Positions 43,601-55,600 of a stretch of DNA of 64,000 bases are shown one piece after another. The stretch's first letter is position 1. Each line of letters starts with the position of its first letter. Under the pieces are notes generated by a model that was not told the origin of the DNA, made no database searches, and was given only the letters and a program-made list of their open reading frames with translations. Position numbers and translations under genes: made by a program. The DNA is from Cheilinus undulatus (lineage: Eukaryota > Chordata > Actinopteri > Labriformes > Labridae): the NCBI RefSeq assembly GCF_018320785.1, contig NC_054871.1:16984339-17048338 (forward strand), in the 5' to 3' direction.

Positions 43601-46600
43601 GGAAAGTGACCCATAGCTCAACCGATAAAGATTTTGACCTTTTCTTTAAAGGCAATACATTTAGGCAGTTTGGTTATTTACAATGGCTGTGCGTATTCGG
43701 GTTTGTTGTGGTTTGTGTTTTTCCTAATACCAGTGTCCGAATTGATACATTTAAGAGGAGAAAGGTGTGTTAAAGTGGGCAGATAGATAAGAACTGTCTC
43801 TTTATGGTTAACAGTTTGGAGAAATATTTTTAGAAGATGCTAACATAATGCAGGATATGAAAAGGACACAGATGTAGAGCAGAAACATTGCTCTGGACAA
43901 CGAAAAAGTCCTAATTTTGTGCTTTATATTTAGGGGCGTGGGTGTCAGGGGACTGAAATGGAGCACCAAAATCTGTGTTGTAAGTGTTGGCACTGGTACC
44001 ATGTTGGTACCGGATTTCAGTACTCATCCTTTGACAGGATCCAGATTTTGACAGCAGTAGAATGCAAGTGAAAATCAAACCATATTGACAACCATTTCGA
44101 TTCCATGGCAACAAACGTCCATATTTTCCTGCACCTAATATGGGGTAAATTCTTCAAATTCCTAAAAAATTTAGTCTAACTTCTACAAACTACCTAAAAG
44201 TAAACATACTCCAATTGTGAATGTCAGGGCCAGTTCCAATACTAATGTTTAGTATAGAAATGTAACCAACTTGTGATACGAATACTGATGTATTTTTAAT
44301 ACTTCTTTTGGTATAGGACTCAGACTCACATTTCCCCCTTATGTTTGACCATGAAAAAAAACCAGACTTTTTACAACAACTGACTTATTCTGCCCTCAAA
44401 AGTATCCTCTTTGATCTAGCAGTTAGGTATGCTAGATATTTTCACCTAATCGATCAGGCAAAACAGAAAAGCATCTATCACCGACACTGGTTCCTTGTCA
44501 ACAGGGCTAATATTGACCAATACAGATGTTACATCAATGCATTGCTGCAGCCCTAAATCATACATTTTTTTCCTCACATATGCCACATTTTTCCTTCTTT
44601 GTGCTTTTCTGTCACAGTTTACCTTCTTCTAATTTCTGATCTTCCTCTCTGCAGTCCTCTGCTTCTTCTTCTCTCATCTTCCACCGCTGCCTTTTCTCTA
44701 TCTCTCTCCATCATTGCTTCTTTCCCAGGTCTAACACACTTAACTGTGCAGTCATACCCCACTCATTGCCCTGCAGCCCACTGTTGCTCACTGAGAGGGC
44801 ATTGCTGGGATTCTTGACATAGAGCTTGGTCTTCAAATAGGATTCTCCTGCAGCTTCAATAAGGGCAGCTCTCCCCCACTCAGGCACTCCACCCTCCATG
44901 ATTATTGTTTTTGGGGGCAAGGCTGCAGTTGGGTTCTGCCCCTGCTCTGTGAGGAATGTTGGCCATTGCTCAGTAATGTACTCTGACCAAGAAAGGAGAG
45001 GTGAATTTTTTTGTGGGTTTCATTTAGTTGTAGTAGTAAATTCATGCTTCTAATCATTGTCTAGAATGAATGTTTCACTCACTAACTAGGGGCTGGTGCT
45101 GAAAGATAATATTGACCAGTGCAGCAAATGTTTGTGCATGCTTGTGCAACTGCAGGTTGGCTGCTAAACTCAGAGCAGGACTTGTAACTGTTCAATATTT
45201 CATATGATGATTAGATGAGTGAATGAATGAGGAGTAGAGCTGTTGTTTACAGGAGCAGAGTGGGCAGGTTGAACAGAGCTGACAGCAGCAGGACAGACAT
45301 ACAGACTGGCAGGATGCTGGGGGAGCAGGCAGGCAGAGATCACAGACCTGAGGCACAGGTAAACACAGGATTACACTGTAGTCTCGCAAACATGAACAGT
45401 AATCTTATACTAGAGCTTATTTTGGGCATGGCATAAGAAAAACATGGGTGAATTGAACCATCTAAAGAGGGGTTGGCAAGAACTGAATTGGTTGCCATGC
45501 CATTAAAGTGCACTTTAAGACAAAACAATAGCGAGGAAAACAGGAAATCTGAGGAAAGTGAAAACAGCTGAAACACTGGACTAGACCCTGCATTCATGTA
45601 ATCCTTCGTGGTCACATTTTAATAGTTGGGAAGTTTTTCTTTCAAATGTGGTGTGTCAGTGAGCTATGAGTCTTAATGTTGATAAGGATTTTAAAAAGTT
45701 GTTTTGTTTCACTTTATTTCTCAATATTAACCTGTTACTTAAACATACTTGGGAATAAGAATTAAGAACAAATACAGTTTTAAAGGGTAAAAATTGGCCA
45801 AAAAATGTTGTGCAGTTGATCAATTAAGAACAACTTTTTCCATCTACATCAGCTTTTGCAATGGCAGATCTGTGCGTATTTTATGTAGCAACTCATAAAA
45901 CAGTCCAAAAAAGAAAAGATTTAACCAACAGGCCCTGAGGCATATTTCTCAAGTGTGTATTTCACAAGCTGATCGTATTTATGTGATTTACAGCCAACTC
46001 ATTAACAGTTGTGGTGGAATGTCAGCTCACGCTGTGCAACAGAATAATTTACGACACATGACCCTCGTGCATGATTTATGCGCTCTCACTGTGTGGTCAA
46101 ATTATCAGCCAAAATAATATTTTTTGTGAATGTTAAAGGGGCTCAGCTAGCCTCTTAGTTCAGCACCAGACTCCCCTGCACTCTTGTCTCCCTTCATCAA
46201 GCAAGACAGCGCTAGACCTAGGAGGTCTGCAGGACTGAGTAATTTGAGATATTGATCGCCTCCAAGCCCAGTATACTATACGTTAAACTGTGGTAAAAAT
46301 CACTTTTTTGTAAAGTGTAGGTATCATATTCAGTGTATGTAAAATTTTTTCTGATGATAATTGCAGTGTACAGGTCCATTTAGAGCTTTAAATTACTTGC
46401 CTTCCTCCATTCCTATTCATTCCTAATGGCTGTCCCTCACTTCCTGACCCTCAATGGACATTTGGGATCACATGATTGCAAACAACCCATTTTCTCACCC
46501 TCATATTTCAAATTTCAATAAGTACAAACCACAAACCGCATCGTATCCCAATAAACTAAATAATAAATATTCTGCATTAGCTTGAGGTCCACACGTAGGC

Positions 46601-49600
46601 CTACTTCCTTCTTGTTTATTTTCTTTATTACAGTCTGGGAAGGGACATCAAAAAGACATTCCTCTGTTTTCATGGTGGTTTAGGTTGCTGTCTGACAATT
46701 TACACAGGAAAAAATGCCCCAAAGCCGGGGATTCTTCTCTCCGCCCTGCTCTCACTGTGTGAGTGTGTGTTGTGGTTTACTCGCTGTTTGCATGAGTTAC
46801 TCAAGCTGACTGTCAATGACAAGTTAAATTTAGCTGAAGATGTACATTGTAGCATACACAGAAGATGTCCAGAAGTGCTATTAAGTGCTATTGTTTTTGG
46901 AAAATCATTTCAGTACGTTTGGATGCCATTATGATAAAGAGTAAACACAAACAACAATTGAAACAAACAAAAAAACTGATGAATAAACGCAGTATCGGAG
47001 GGTTTAGATTCCATTTTGGCTTAGCATGTATCGTTGGGTGGAAGTTGTAAAGCGGCCTTATTTTCCACCGGAAATACGTCACACCCTGCCACGCATAGAG
47101 CCTAATGACAAACTGCTCATTTGGTCATATGGAAGGTTGTGGTTATCTAGATATGTATGTTTTTGTATGATGTATGTTTTTCCTCTCTTTCGCAAGTTTT
47201 AAGGTAAAAGCAAACAATATCAATACATTCAGTACAGAAACAAAAAAAGCATTATGGCTACCAGAGAAAATAACAGTAGTTTAAAGTCTCCTCTGCTCAG
47301 TGAAAAGGTTTTGTGTCTAATGATTGATGCATTTACTGGAACCTGTGAAACTGGAAGCAGCAGTGACCACCCCTGAGGCGTTCATTGTGAGGAAAATCCC
47401 TCATGTGGTATGTCTGACCTCATAGGAGGGACTTGGACATACAGAATAAAGAGGATTTATTTACATGATAGACACTGTTTCCTCTTCTTTGAATAGAAGA
47501 AAAGAAAGGAGAAGTTCCTCTGTACCAGGTGTTTAGAAGAAACAGCACAAACAGGATGATAGCATGTGAAAGAAAAACTGGAGATATTATCAGACATGTC
47601 TACTTAATCAATCTGTTAAAGAGGATTTGTCTTTGATTCATAATAATTAAATGCTTTTAAAGAGACATCACCAAAGTTACAGGACAGTCTTCATGCTTGG
47701 AGTTTATTTAGGGTTCTTTTACAATTAGCCTTCAGTCAGCTCTTGTTTTGAATCTCTTGACCTTTTCAACCAAGCAAACAGCCTTCATTATGCTGAGGAG
47801 ATAGCCTGGGGCTTCCAATTACATGCCTGACTGCTTTATAAACTCTAAGCACAGTTTACCATACTTGTTCTCTGCTTCAGAGGTAGCTGTCCTTTTTTCC
47901 TCAACTTAAGACATCAGGAAAGAGTAAAAAAGGACGTGTGTTTAAAAATGAGCCCGTAGTGTGTCCCGGTCTTTCTAATTTGTTTGTTTTTGTTTGCTAA
48001 GTCTGTTCCCTCTGTTTCTTCCTGCCTGCTCTAGGTGAACAATGTAGAGGAAAGCCGCAGTGTGCAAGATGCCCCGACCCTGCTGGTGTCAGAGAAGGGA
48101 GGCGGGCTGCTCAATGCATCAGCAAACAGCGTCATCTCCTACCCTCCAGCCAAGGTGGATAGCAGCTCCTACAATGAGGACACTTATGACAACAATCAGT
48201 GAGTCAACCTGTACACAAAACACATATCAGATGCTTAGAAGAAACACTGCCAGGAAAGCGGGACATGGAAAGGTGTAGAGAAATGTTGGCCTCCACCTTA
48301 TACTCATTTATCTGCAGAGTTACTGTAGGAAGAGACCTCAAGCACTCTTTTACAGAGATGCACAGATTGCTTAAAATCAGAGCCAAAGTTATAAATAATA
48401 ATTCAGATGATATTGATATTTATTTTATGCATCTGTTTTTCTAATGAGCGGTCTTATTGGATATATTTGAACTGTTGTTCTGAGTTTTTTCTCTTGAAAT
48501 GGAAATGTCAATTTTTCTGCCCAATATAAGTCCTTTTTCTAAAACAGGAGTTAGATATACAAGCAGGCAAGCATTAAATTGATGTGACACAATAGACACA
48601 CATCCACTGAGTAGTGTTAATACTGAAATTTTGACTTTGATAGCATGTTTAGAATCACAATACTCGATACTAAAATTATATTTGGTATTTGAAGGGGATA
48701 TTGGGTCAATGCTCAATGCCTAATGAATCAGACATGAGATGGACACAATTTTAAGAATTCATTGTTTATTCATACCTGAAGTGTAAACACAAAAAATGTA
48801 CAGGGAAGTTTAAGTCATTCATTGTATTTCGTATTTATCATATAAAGAGGTAAACACAATATTTAAATGTAATTTAATAGATATCAGGACAAAAAAATCA
48901 TAAAATGCATATATATTAATACCTGAGACATTAAGTTTTATAAAATTTCATACATAATATATTATACGTTATAAACTTGCACAATGCTCAAATATTATTC
49001 AGTAAATGGAACTGAGTCTAAAAATCTATAAACAGGTTATTCCAACAAGAGATGCCCCACCAACTGAGTCACATTTTTACTTTTTTTCAGTAGCATTTTG
49101 TTCACTAAAGATGTTGTTAAGCCTGCCTATTTTATGGTGGGGTGTATTTTTTTTCACTGATGTTTAGTCTGACACTGAGGAGCCACCATAGTAGATGTCA
49201 TATACAGAGCATTCAGAAATTATTCAGACCCCCTTCACCTTTTTTTCAATTTTGTTATGCTGTAGCCTGTTGCTACAGTCTAAAAAAACCTTTTTTCATG
49301 AATCTACTCTCAGTATCCCATCATGACAAAATGAAAACAGAATTGTAGAAATGTTTCAGATATACTACAAATATAAAAATGAACACTTGAAATTTAGCCC
49401 GGGTGCTTCTCTTTTCTCCAGATCTTTTCTAAGATGCTTCCACACCTTGATTGGAGTCCACCAGTGGTAGATTAAATTGATTGTATATGTTTGAAAAGGG
49501 ACACACCTCTCTATAGAAGGCCTCACAGCTGACAATGCATATAAGAGCAAAAAACAAGCCATGAGGTCAAAGGATCTGCTTGCAGACTTCAGATACAGAA

Positions 49601-52600
49601 TTGTTACAGTTACTGAGACAGTACTGAGGAAAGCTTAAAAGATCCTGTTCCTAAGAGCACAGTGACCTCCATAGTTCTCAAAGGAAAGAAGTTTGGCACA
49701 ACCAGGACTCTTCCAAGAGGTCGCTGTATGGCCAAACTGAGCAACTGGGGAGAAGGGCCTTAGTAAGAGAGGTGACCAAGAACCCAATGGTCACCCTGAC
49801 TAAGGTCCAGAGATCCTGTGTGGAGATGGGACAAAGTTCCAGAGGGAGAATTATCACTGCAGCCCTCCACAAATCTGGGCCTCATGGCAGAGTTGCTAGA
49901 TGGAAGCCTCTTTGCAGTGCAAAGCACACGAAAAACCCATTTGGAGTTTGCAAAAAAAAAAAAAACAACCTCCATGCAAAAGTTGTCATTCTATCTGTGA
50001 TGCAGGTTTGGGGTGATACTGATATATTACTGTGATGTATCTCGTATAATTAAGCAGCTCATCACCATCACACAAACAGGCCAGCCAGCCAGATTAAAAT
50101 CTAACCTCTGAGAAATGTCAGGTTGCTCGGTGTGGTTTGAAGGGTTTGCTTGCTAGTGTGACACTTTTTTGTAGCACTTTTCAGGGTAATTTCCGTATAT
50201 TGTGAAAAACTTCTTGGTACATTATTTTTCAGTGAGCCAAGGTTTTCTAAAATAGCTGATATCAGCTGATATTGACTATAGGCAGTTATATTGGTGCATT
50301 CTTACCCTTTCCTATACAAATTAATTTGCTATTAACATTTAAGCACACAGTTCTAACACATGTTACAGCGTGTCATTGACTATGGATCAGTGGATTGAGT
50401 CTCATATGAAGAGTCAGGTCGGCCACATCTTATTTGATTGGATACAACAGTTCAAAATGATTGTGATTGTAATTTAATGAATAAGTCTGGTTTGTAGAGC
50501 ACATTTTATATAAGAAATACAATTCAAATTGTTCTCCAGTGAGCACATGCAGAGAGCCAGAACTGAGATTAAAACAAGGATTAAGTGCCATATGACAGAA
50601 GGTACAAAGTTAAAAATAAAATGAACAAATAATACAAATGAAAAATGAAATTAGGTTTGCTAAAACTAGGACAAAAATAAAGATTAAAAAGCATTGATTA
50701 CATAACATGAGGAAAATAAAACCCACGGTATAATAATACATGAGAGGGGGACCCCGAGGTGAATGGATGAGGCAGTGATGAAACTGTCCTCGCTCACTCA
50801 AGGCTCTGTGTATGAGAGGAGAAAAGCTCAATATTTTTGTATTTTGTTGTGTCATAAAGAAATACTTCAGCTGAATGTCACACGTGTTCAATCACAGGAT
50901 AACTTTTTTTTTCCTTTTTTTTTTTGAGACTAATAAATTCCAATAAGAATAGTCACCGCAATATTTGAGAGACTTTCAAGCAAATGTTCCACAAAAACAA
51001 TGAACATCCAAACATGTGACTCACACAAGCAATATCTAATCACTGTTCTGTTTTAAAGCCGTGAAAACATATTGCCCTACCCACAAAAGAGCTCTGCGAG
51101 TGACCTTTGAGCTGTGCTTGGATTAACTTTCTCTTGTTTTTTTTTCTTGTGTTCATTGCAAACTAATGGACGGCAAAAGGCAAGTTGTTTGCAAGCAAGG
51201 GTTTGCTCCTCTTCAAAGCTAGAAATGATTCCTCAAGGACCTTGTTTTGGTTTGCATGAACCTCCTCGGTACTGCAGTGCGTGACTAAGAGTACACTGCT
51301 CTTTACAGTTTCATAATACCTCTGTACCTTTGAAGCTTGTGTCAGAAATATGCTCTGAATGACCGGATTAGTGAGGACTAAACTGCTCAGAGACAAATAA
51401 TCAAATTTAATGTTGTAACAGCACGGATTTGGTCAGATGCGGAGTACTAAGAATATCATTATTTGATGGTTTTGTCTCCCACAAAGTCAGCAGAGCTTAC
51501 ATTTTCATGACCAGAAGAATGTTAGCCTGAAGACGTGCTGTGTGCTCTGTTGTTGACACAATTCAGCCTTTTTGGTTAAACTTGTAAGAGCTGCACCTCT
51601 AGATATGGATTCCTCTTCAAATCCTCACATCCTGGAAAATTCAGCATGTTTCCTCATCCTGCTTCCTGGTCACTGAAGTCGCTCCACTTAGCATGAAGTC
51701 ATTTTGTGGTGTGTGGGCGAAAAATAATCATTAGTGGTTTAAGGTGTTTACCTTTCTACATATGGCATCTGTCAGGAAAGTATCTGTCTGTATTTTTCTT
51801 CTTTCAGTGCAGTCTCAGAAAACTATTTCCCAGTTTCCTCATATTACAGGTCATGTTAAAGGTTTGCTGGCTTTATCTTTGTACTCAGTGTGATTTATAG
51901 TTTGGTCATGATGACGGTAAAAGTTTTCATGATTGGAAAGAATGACTTTGAGACTTTGTTTTTCCTCTTAGACTGCCCACAGTCAGCCTGTTTTACTTTA
52001 GGACAACTAGAGATTAAAAAAGATAGTGAAGCTTTGTAGTGAAGAGGCAGATATAGAAGGGAATATTATAGCAGCTCTTGATTTGTGATGAACCACGATG
52101 ATGAGCCAATTAAAATAAGAGCAAATTAAACCATGATAAAATACGATTCTTTTATTTCTATTCCCTGACAGTAAAAGTAGCTAACATATCTTAGTCTTAT
52201 TCTTACCTTGTTAAATTTTAGACATTCTTTCTAATTTTGAAATAGTTGATGGGAAAAAAGGTCACATATTTTTTTCAGTAATAAGTGATACTGTTATCTT
52301 TTAACACCACTCCATCCGTCACTTGGCACTGGACTTGGTCATGAGAGACTTGCATGCAGAAAATGGATCTTCAGATTCATTTTTTCAGTTGTTTGCAGAT
52401 GAAGACTGCATAGCTAGGTGTCAGATTTTATAGACCTTCGGCAACATGTCTAAATGAAACACCTGAATTCAATCATTAAGATGTGTGGCCAAATAGTTTT
52501 GTCTACATAGTGTATAGTCACCCTGGTGTACTGCGAATAAGTCAGCAGGTTGGGAGAAAAAGGAAAACTTTAAAAGACTATGAGATATTGCTGTCTCTCT

Positions 52601-55600
52601 CCTCGGCTCTTAATATGTCTGCAACAGACACTAATATCAACGTACAGTACATTTTAAAAAGGTGATAAAGAGATTTAATTAACTTACTCGCCAACTGCTG
52701 GATGACACAGTTAACAAGAGTTTGGGATGTGACAGAGGGCTGAGCAGAGATGCAGGTAGCATGACTTCAGTAACTGTCGAACAAACCCTACACTTTCCTG
52801 CATGTTTGTGTTGATATGTTTTAAGTTCTTTTGAGTGTAACCACTGAAACTATCAGAAAATAATACATTTTTTTCTGTATCACAGCGTTGATTGGAAGTT
52901 AAAGTGCTCCCTCTCTCTTTGTGATTGCCAAGCCATGCGCAAGCTCTCTCTGTTTGACCAATGAGATTTTGGTCTGACAAATGCTTATCAACCTACTAGC
53001 CTGATTGGAATGAGTCAGTCCAGCTAAAATGTTGATTTATATCTTTGCATTGCTCTTGGCCAACCAATCACAGCTGTCTAATATCATCACTCCTCAAGTT
53101 TAGTAATTTGGTGTTGAAAAAATAAAACCCCAAATACAGACAGCTGAATCAGAATAACTTCAAGTGTCACTATACCAAGGTACGTTAGAAAAAAAACAGA
53201 CGTACAGTATGGCTGTCTCCTGTGTAGAAATGAAATAATCAAACAAGGTGGTCAAAGTAATGAAAAATATTGGGCTTTAAACACTTTGAATGTTATAATT
53301 TTTTTCTAGTACACACTGTGGTCAGCTGTAGTACTCTCCTGGATCTGAAGCTAAATAAGCTTCTGCAGGGTTAATGAGTAATCTTTCCTATCAGGTAGAC
53401 CCTGATTAAATTTTTTTTAAATAACCCTGGACACTCACTGCTGGGATTCAGACCATTTTTCTTAAGATGTTCCATGGGCAGCCATAACTAATATTTTCTT
53501 GTTTTTGTTGCTGTCCTGCAGATACTCTGAAAGGACCACGAGCAGACCATCAGAAGCATTTTCTAACGGTGGAGGAACCAGCTCCAGCCCCTCAGAGGAA
53601 ATTGGTGGAGTCCGCAAACCCTCTGCTAACAGGGGGAAGAGACGTCGACGTAATCCTGAGATAGATGAGTCTCAGTATGAGACTGAGTACACCACAGGAG
53701 GAGAAACAGGCAATGAACTCGACGGAGAAGAATGGGAAAGGTGAATAATTTATTCTGCTGCATACTGTCATACCAGTGATCCTGTTTATTCATAACGTTT
53801 AAATGCATTTATGGAAATGGGGTCAATGATGGGCAAGACTTGTTACAAGTGAAAAGGGTACGAATGTATTGTGATTTGATCACTTAAAACAGTTAGTAAA
53901 ATGGTCAGGGACACGACATTTAATGCATAAAAGTGTATGCATCCCAAAGAAAGCGTATCTTTGATTAATGACATGACATTAAAAGATAAATTTTCTTTTT
54001 CCTCAAGTTGCAGTTGGCTTACTCTTGCTAATCTTTGTACTTCAAATGGCATTTATACTTTTTGAATATATTGTTAAAGAGAGCCTGTGGTGCTTGTCTG
54101 GTCAAGGGCAGGTGCAGGAGTTGGCTGTTTCACTATTTGACGTTAACACTAACAAGATCTGAAACCAACTGTATACTGGGAGAGGTTTCATGCATGTTGT
54201 TTGAACAACAATGTATTGCAGCTGTCCTTTGTGTTTAGATCATTAAAATGAAGTTTGCGTAAGTTCATGCAGGACACGGATGTCATACACCCAGCTGTTA
54301 TCAGCTGACAGGCCGATGTTCAAATCACTATTCCCAACCCCACTCAACCAATCACAGCGCGTGTTCAGCAATAAGGCGGTGTATTTAAATCACCTCTCCA
54401 CTCTCACTTATCCCTGCTACTCCTATGCTACCCCGTCACTGCTGTCTGAAATATTGCCTCCTCCACCCCAGCCTCCTCCTATTAAGTCTCCATGTGTATC
54501 CCATCAAGTCTCTATGTATGTATTTACCCATGTGGGGGATTTTGCAGTGCACTCCCTGGAAAGCCTAAGCAGGCTGCTTGGTTAACCCAGGGAGTACTCT
54601 GAAAAGCAGAGCTATAACGCCAACTCTAACTGTATTCCATTTGGCAATAAATGGTTCAAATCTATGACGAGAGTGTTCCTGACTGAAATGTGTTTTAATC
54701 TGAATGTAAACAGGCTCTCTGTTTAGCCCATACACTGTCTGGATTGATTGGAGTGTTTTATCTCATATGGTAGATTACTGTTTAATACTGCCATTCTCTC
54801 TGGACCAGACCTTAATACTTGGATTTAAATGAACAACTTTAAGCTCAGAAAATCAAACTCACATGAGAGTTAAGATTTTCAAAGGCAAGAATAGAACTAG
54901 ACGGTATAAAAATAGGAAATAAACTGATTTGTTAACAATAAAGTATAGAAATGGCCCTACAGCCTGTATGTTTCTCCCTGTCCAGGAGAGCAGTTAATCC
55001 TGTGAGGCATGCATGTTCACATGAGCTTTGCTCAGGCAAAATAGGAGAATTGGGCCAAAGGTACAAAACATGGAAGCCAGTTTAGTTTTTTAGAAAGTAG
55101 TATTGTGTCTGTAGTTAAATCTTTTGTCTTTAACAAATATGCCTAAGGGAGACCTCTGAGGCTTGAAAACCACAATATTAAACCCAGTCCTCAGTGTACC
55201 TCAGCTGGTGCAAGGTTATCTCTAACGTCTTTCTTTCCCTCCTCCTCCAGAACGTACCCAGAGATAAGATCTGATGCAGAGCGTCACGAGTATAAGAGAG
55301 AGTTTGACGCAGATCTTAAGGAATACAAACGCCTATGTGCAGAGATGGACGATATAAACGATCAGCTGAACAAACTCAGCAGGCAGCTGGACACGCTGGA
55401 TGACACTTCTGCAAAATACCAGGTCAGATATAAACACAACTCAGGGGACGAGTAGCATTACTGGGCACGCATCCTAATAAATGAAGAAGATTGAGCCTAA
55501 ATTACAAATCAGAAATGCAATACTAAAAATTCTCATTTTCTCCTGTATTTCAAGCTGTGAAGGGAGAGAAACGAATGTACTAAACAACCTTTAAACCTTC

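Larger units (their letters stand above)
37462..48034 (+). other. ocln: Largest ocln intron (10.6 kb)
   Basis: Separates the transmembrane exons from the cytoplasmic-tail exons. It contains a degenerate G-rich repeat at about 40170-40550, a perfect inverted repeat at 42180-42264, a SINE at about 42705-42890, a minus-strand open frame at 44711-45027 and a possible alternative exon ending at 45358. The rest is AT-rich non-coding sequence. Confidence 0.55.

Noticed and set aside
43405-43773. 122-codon plus-strand open frame
   Set aside because: AT-rich intronic sequence, non-family-like translation and no splice signals that fit ocln phases; probably chance.
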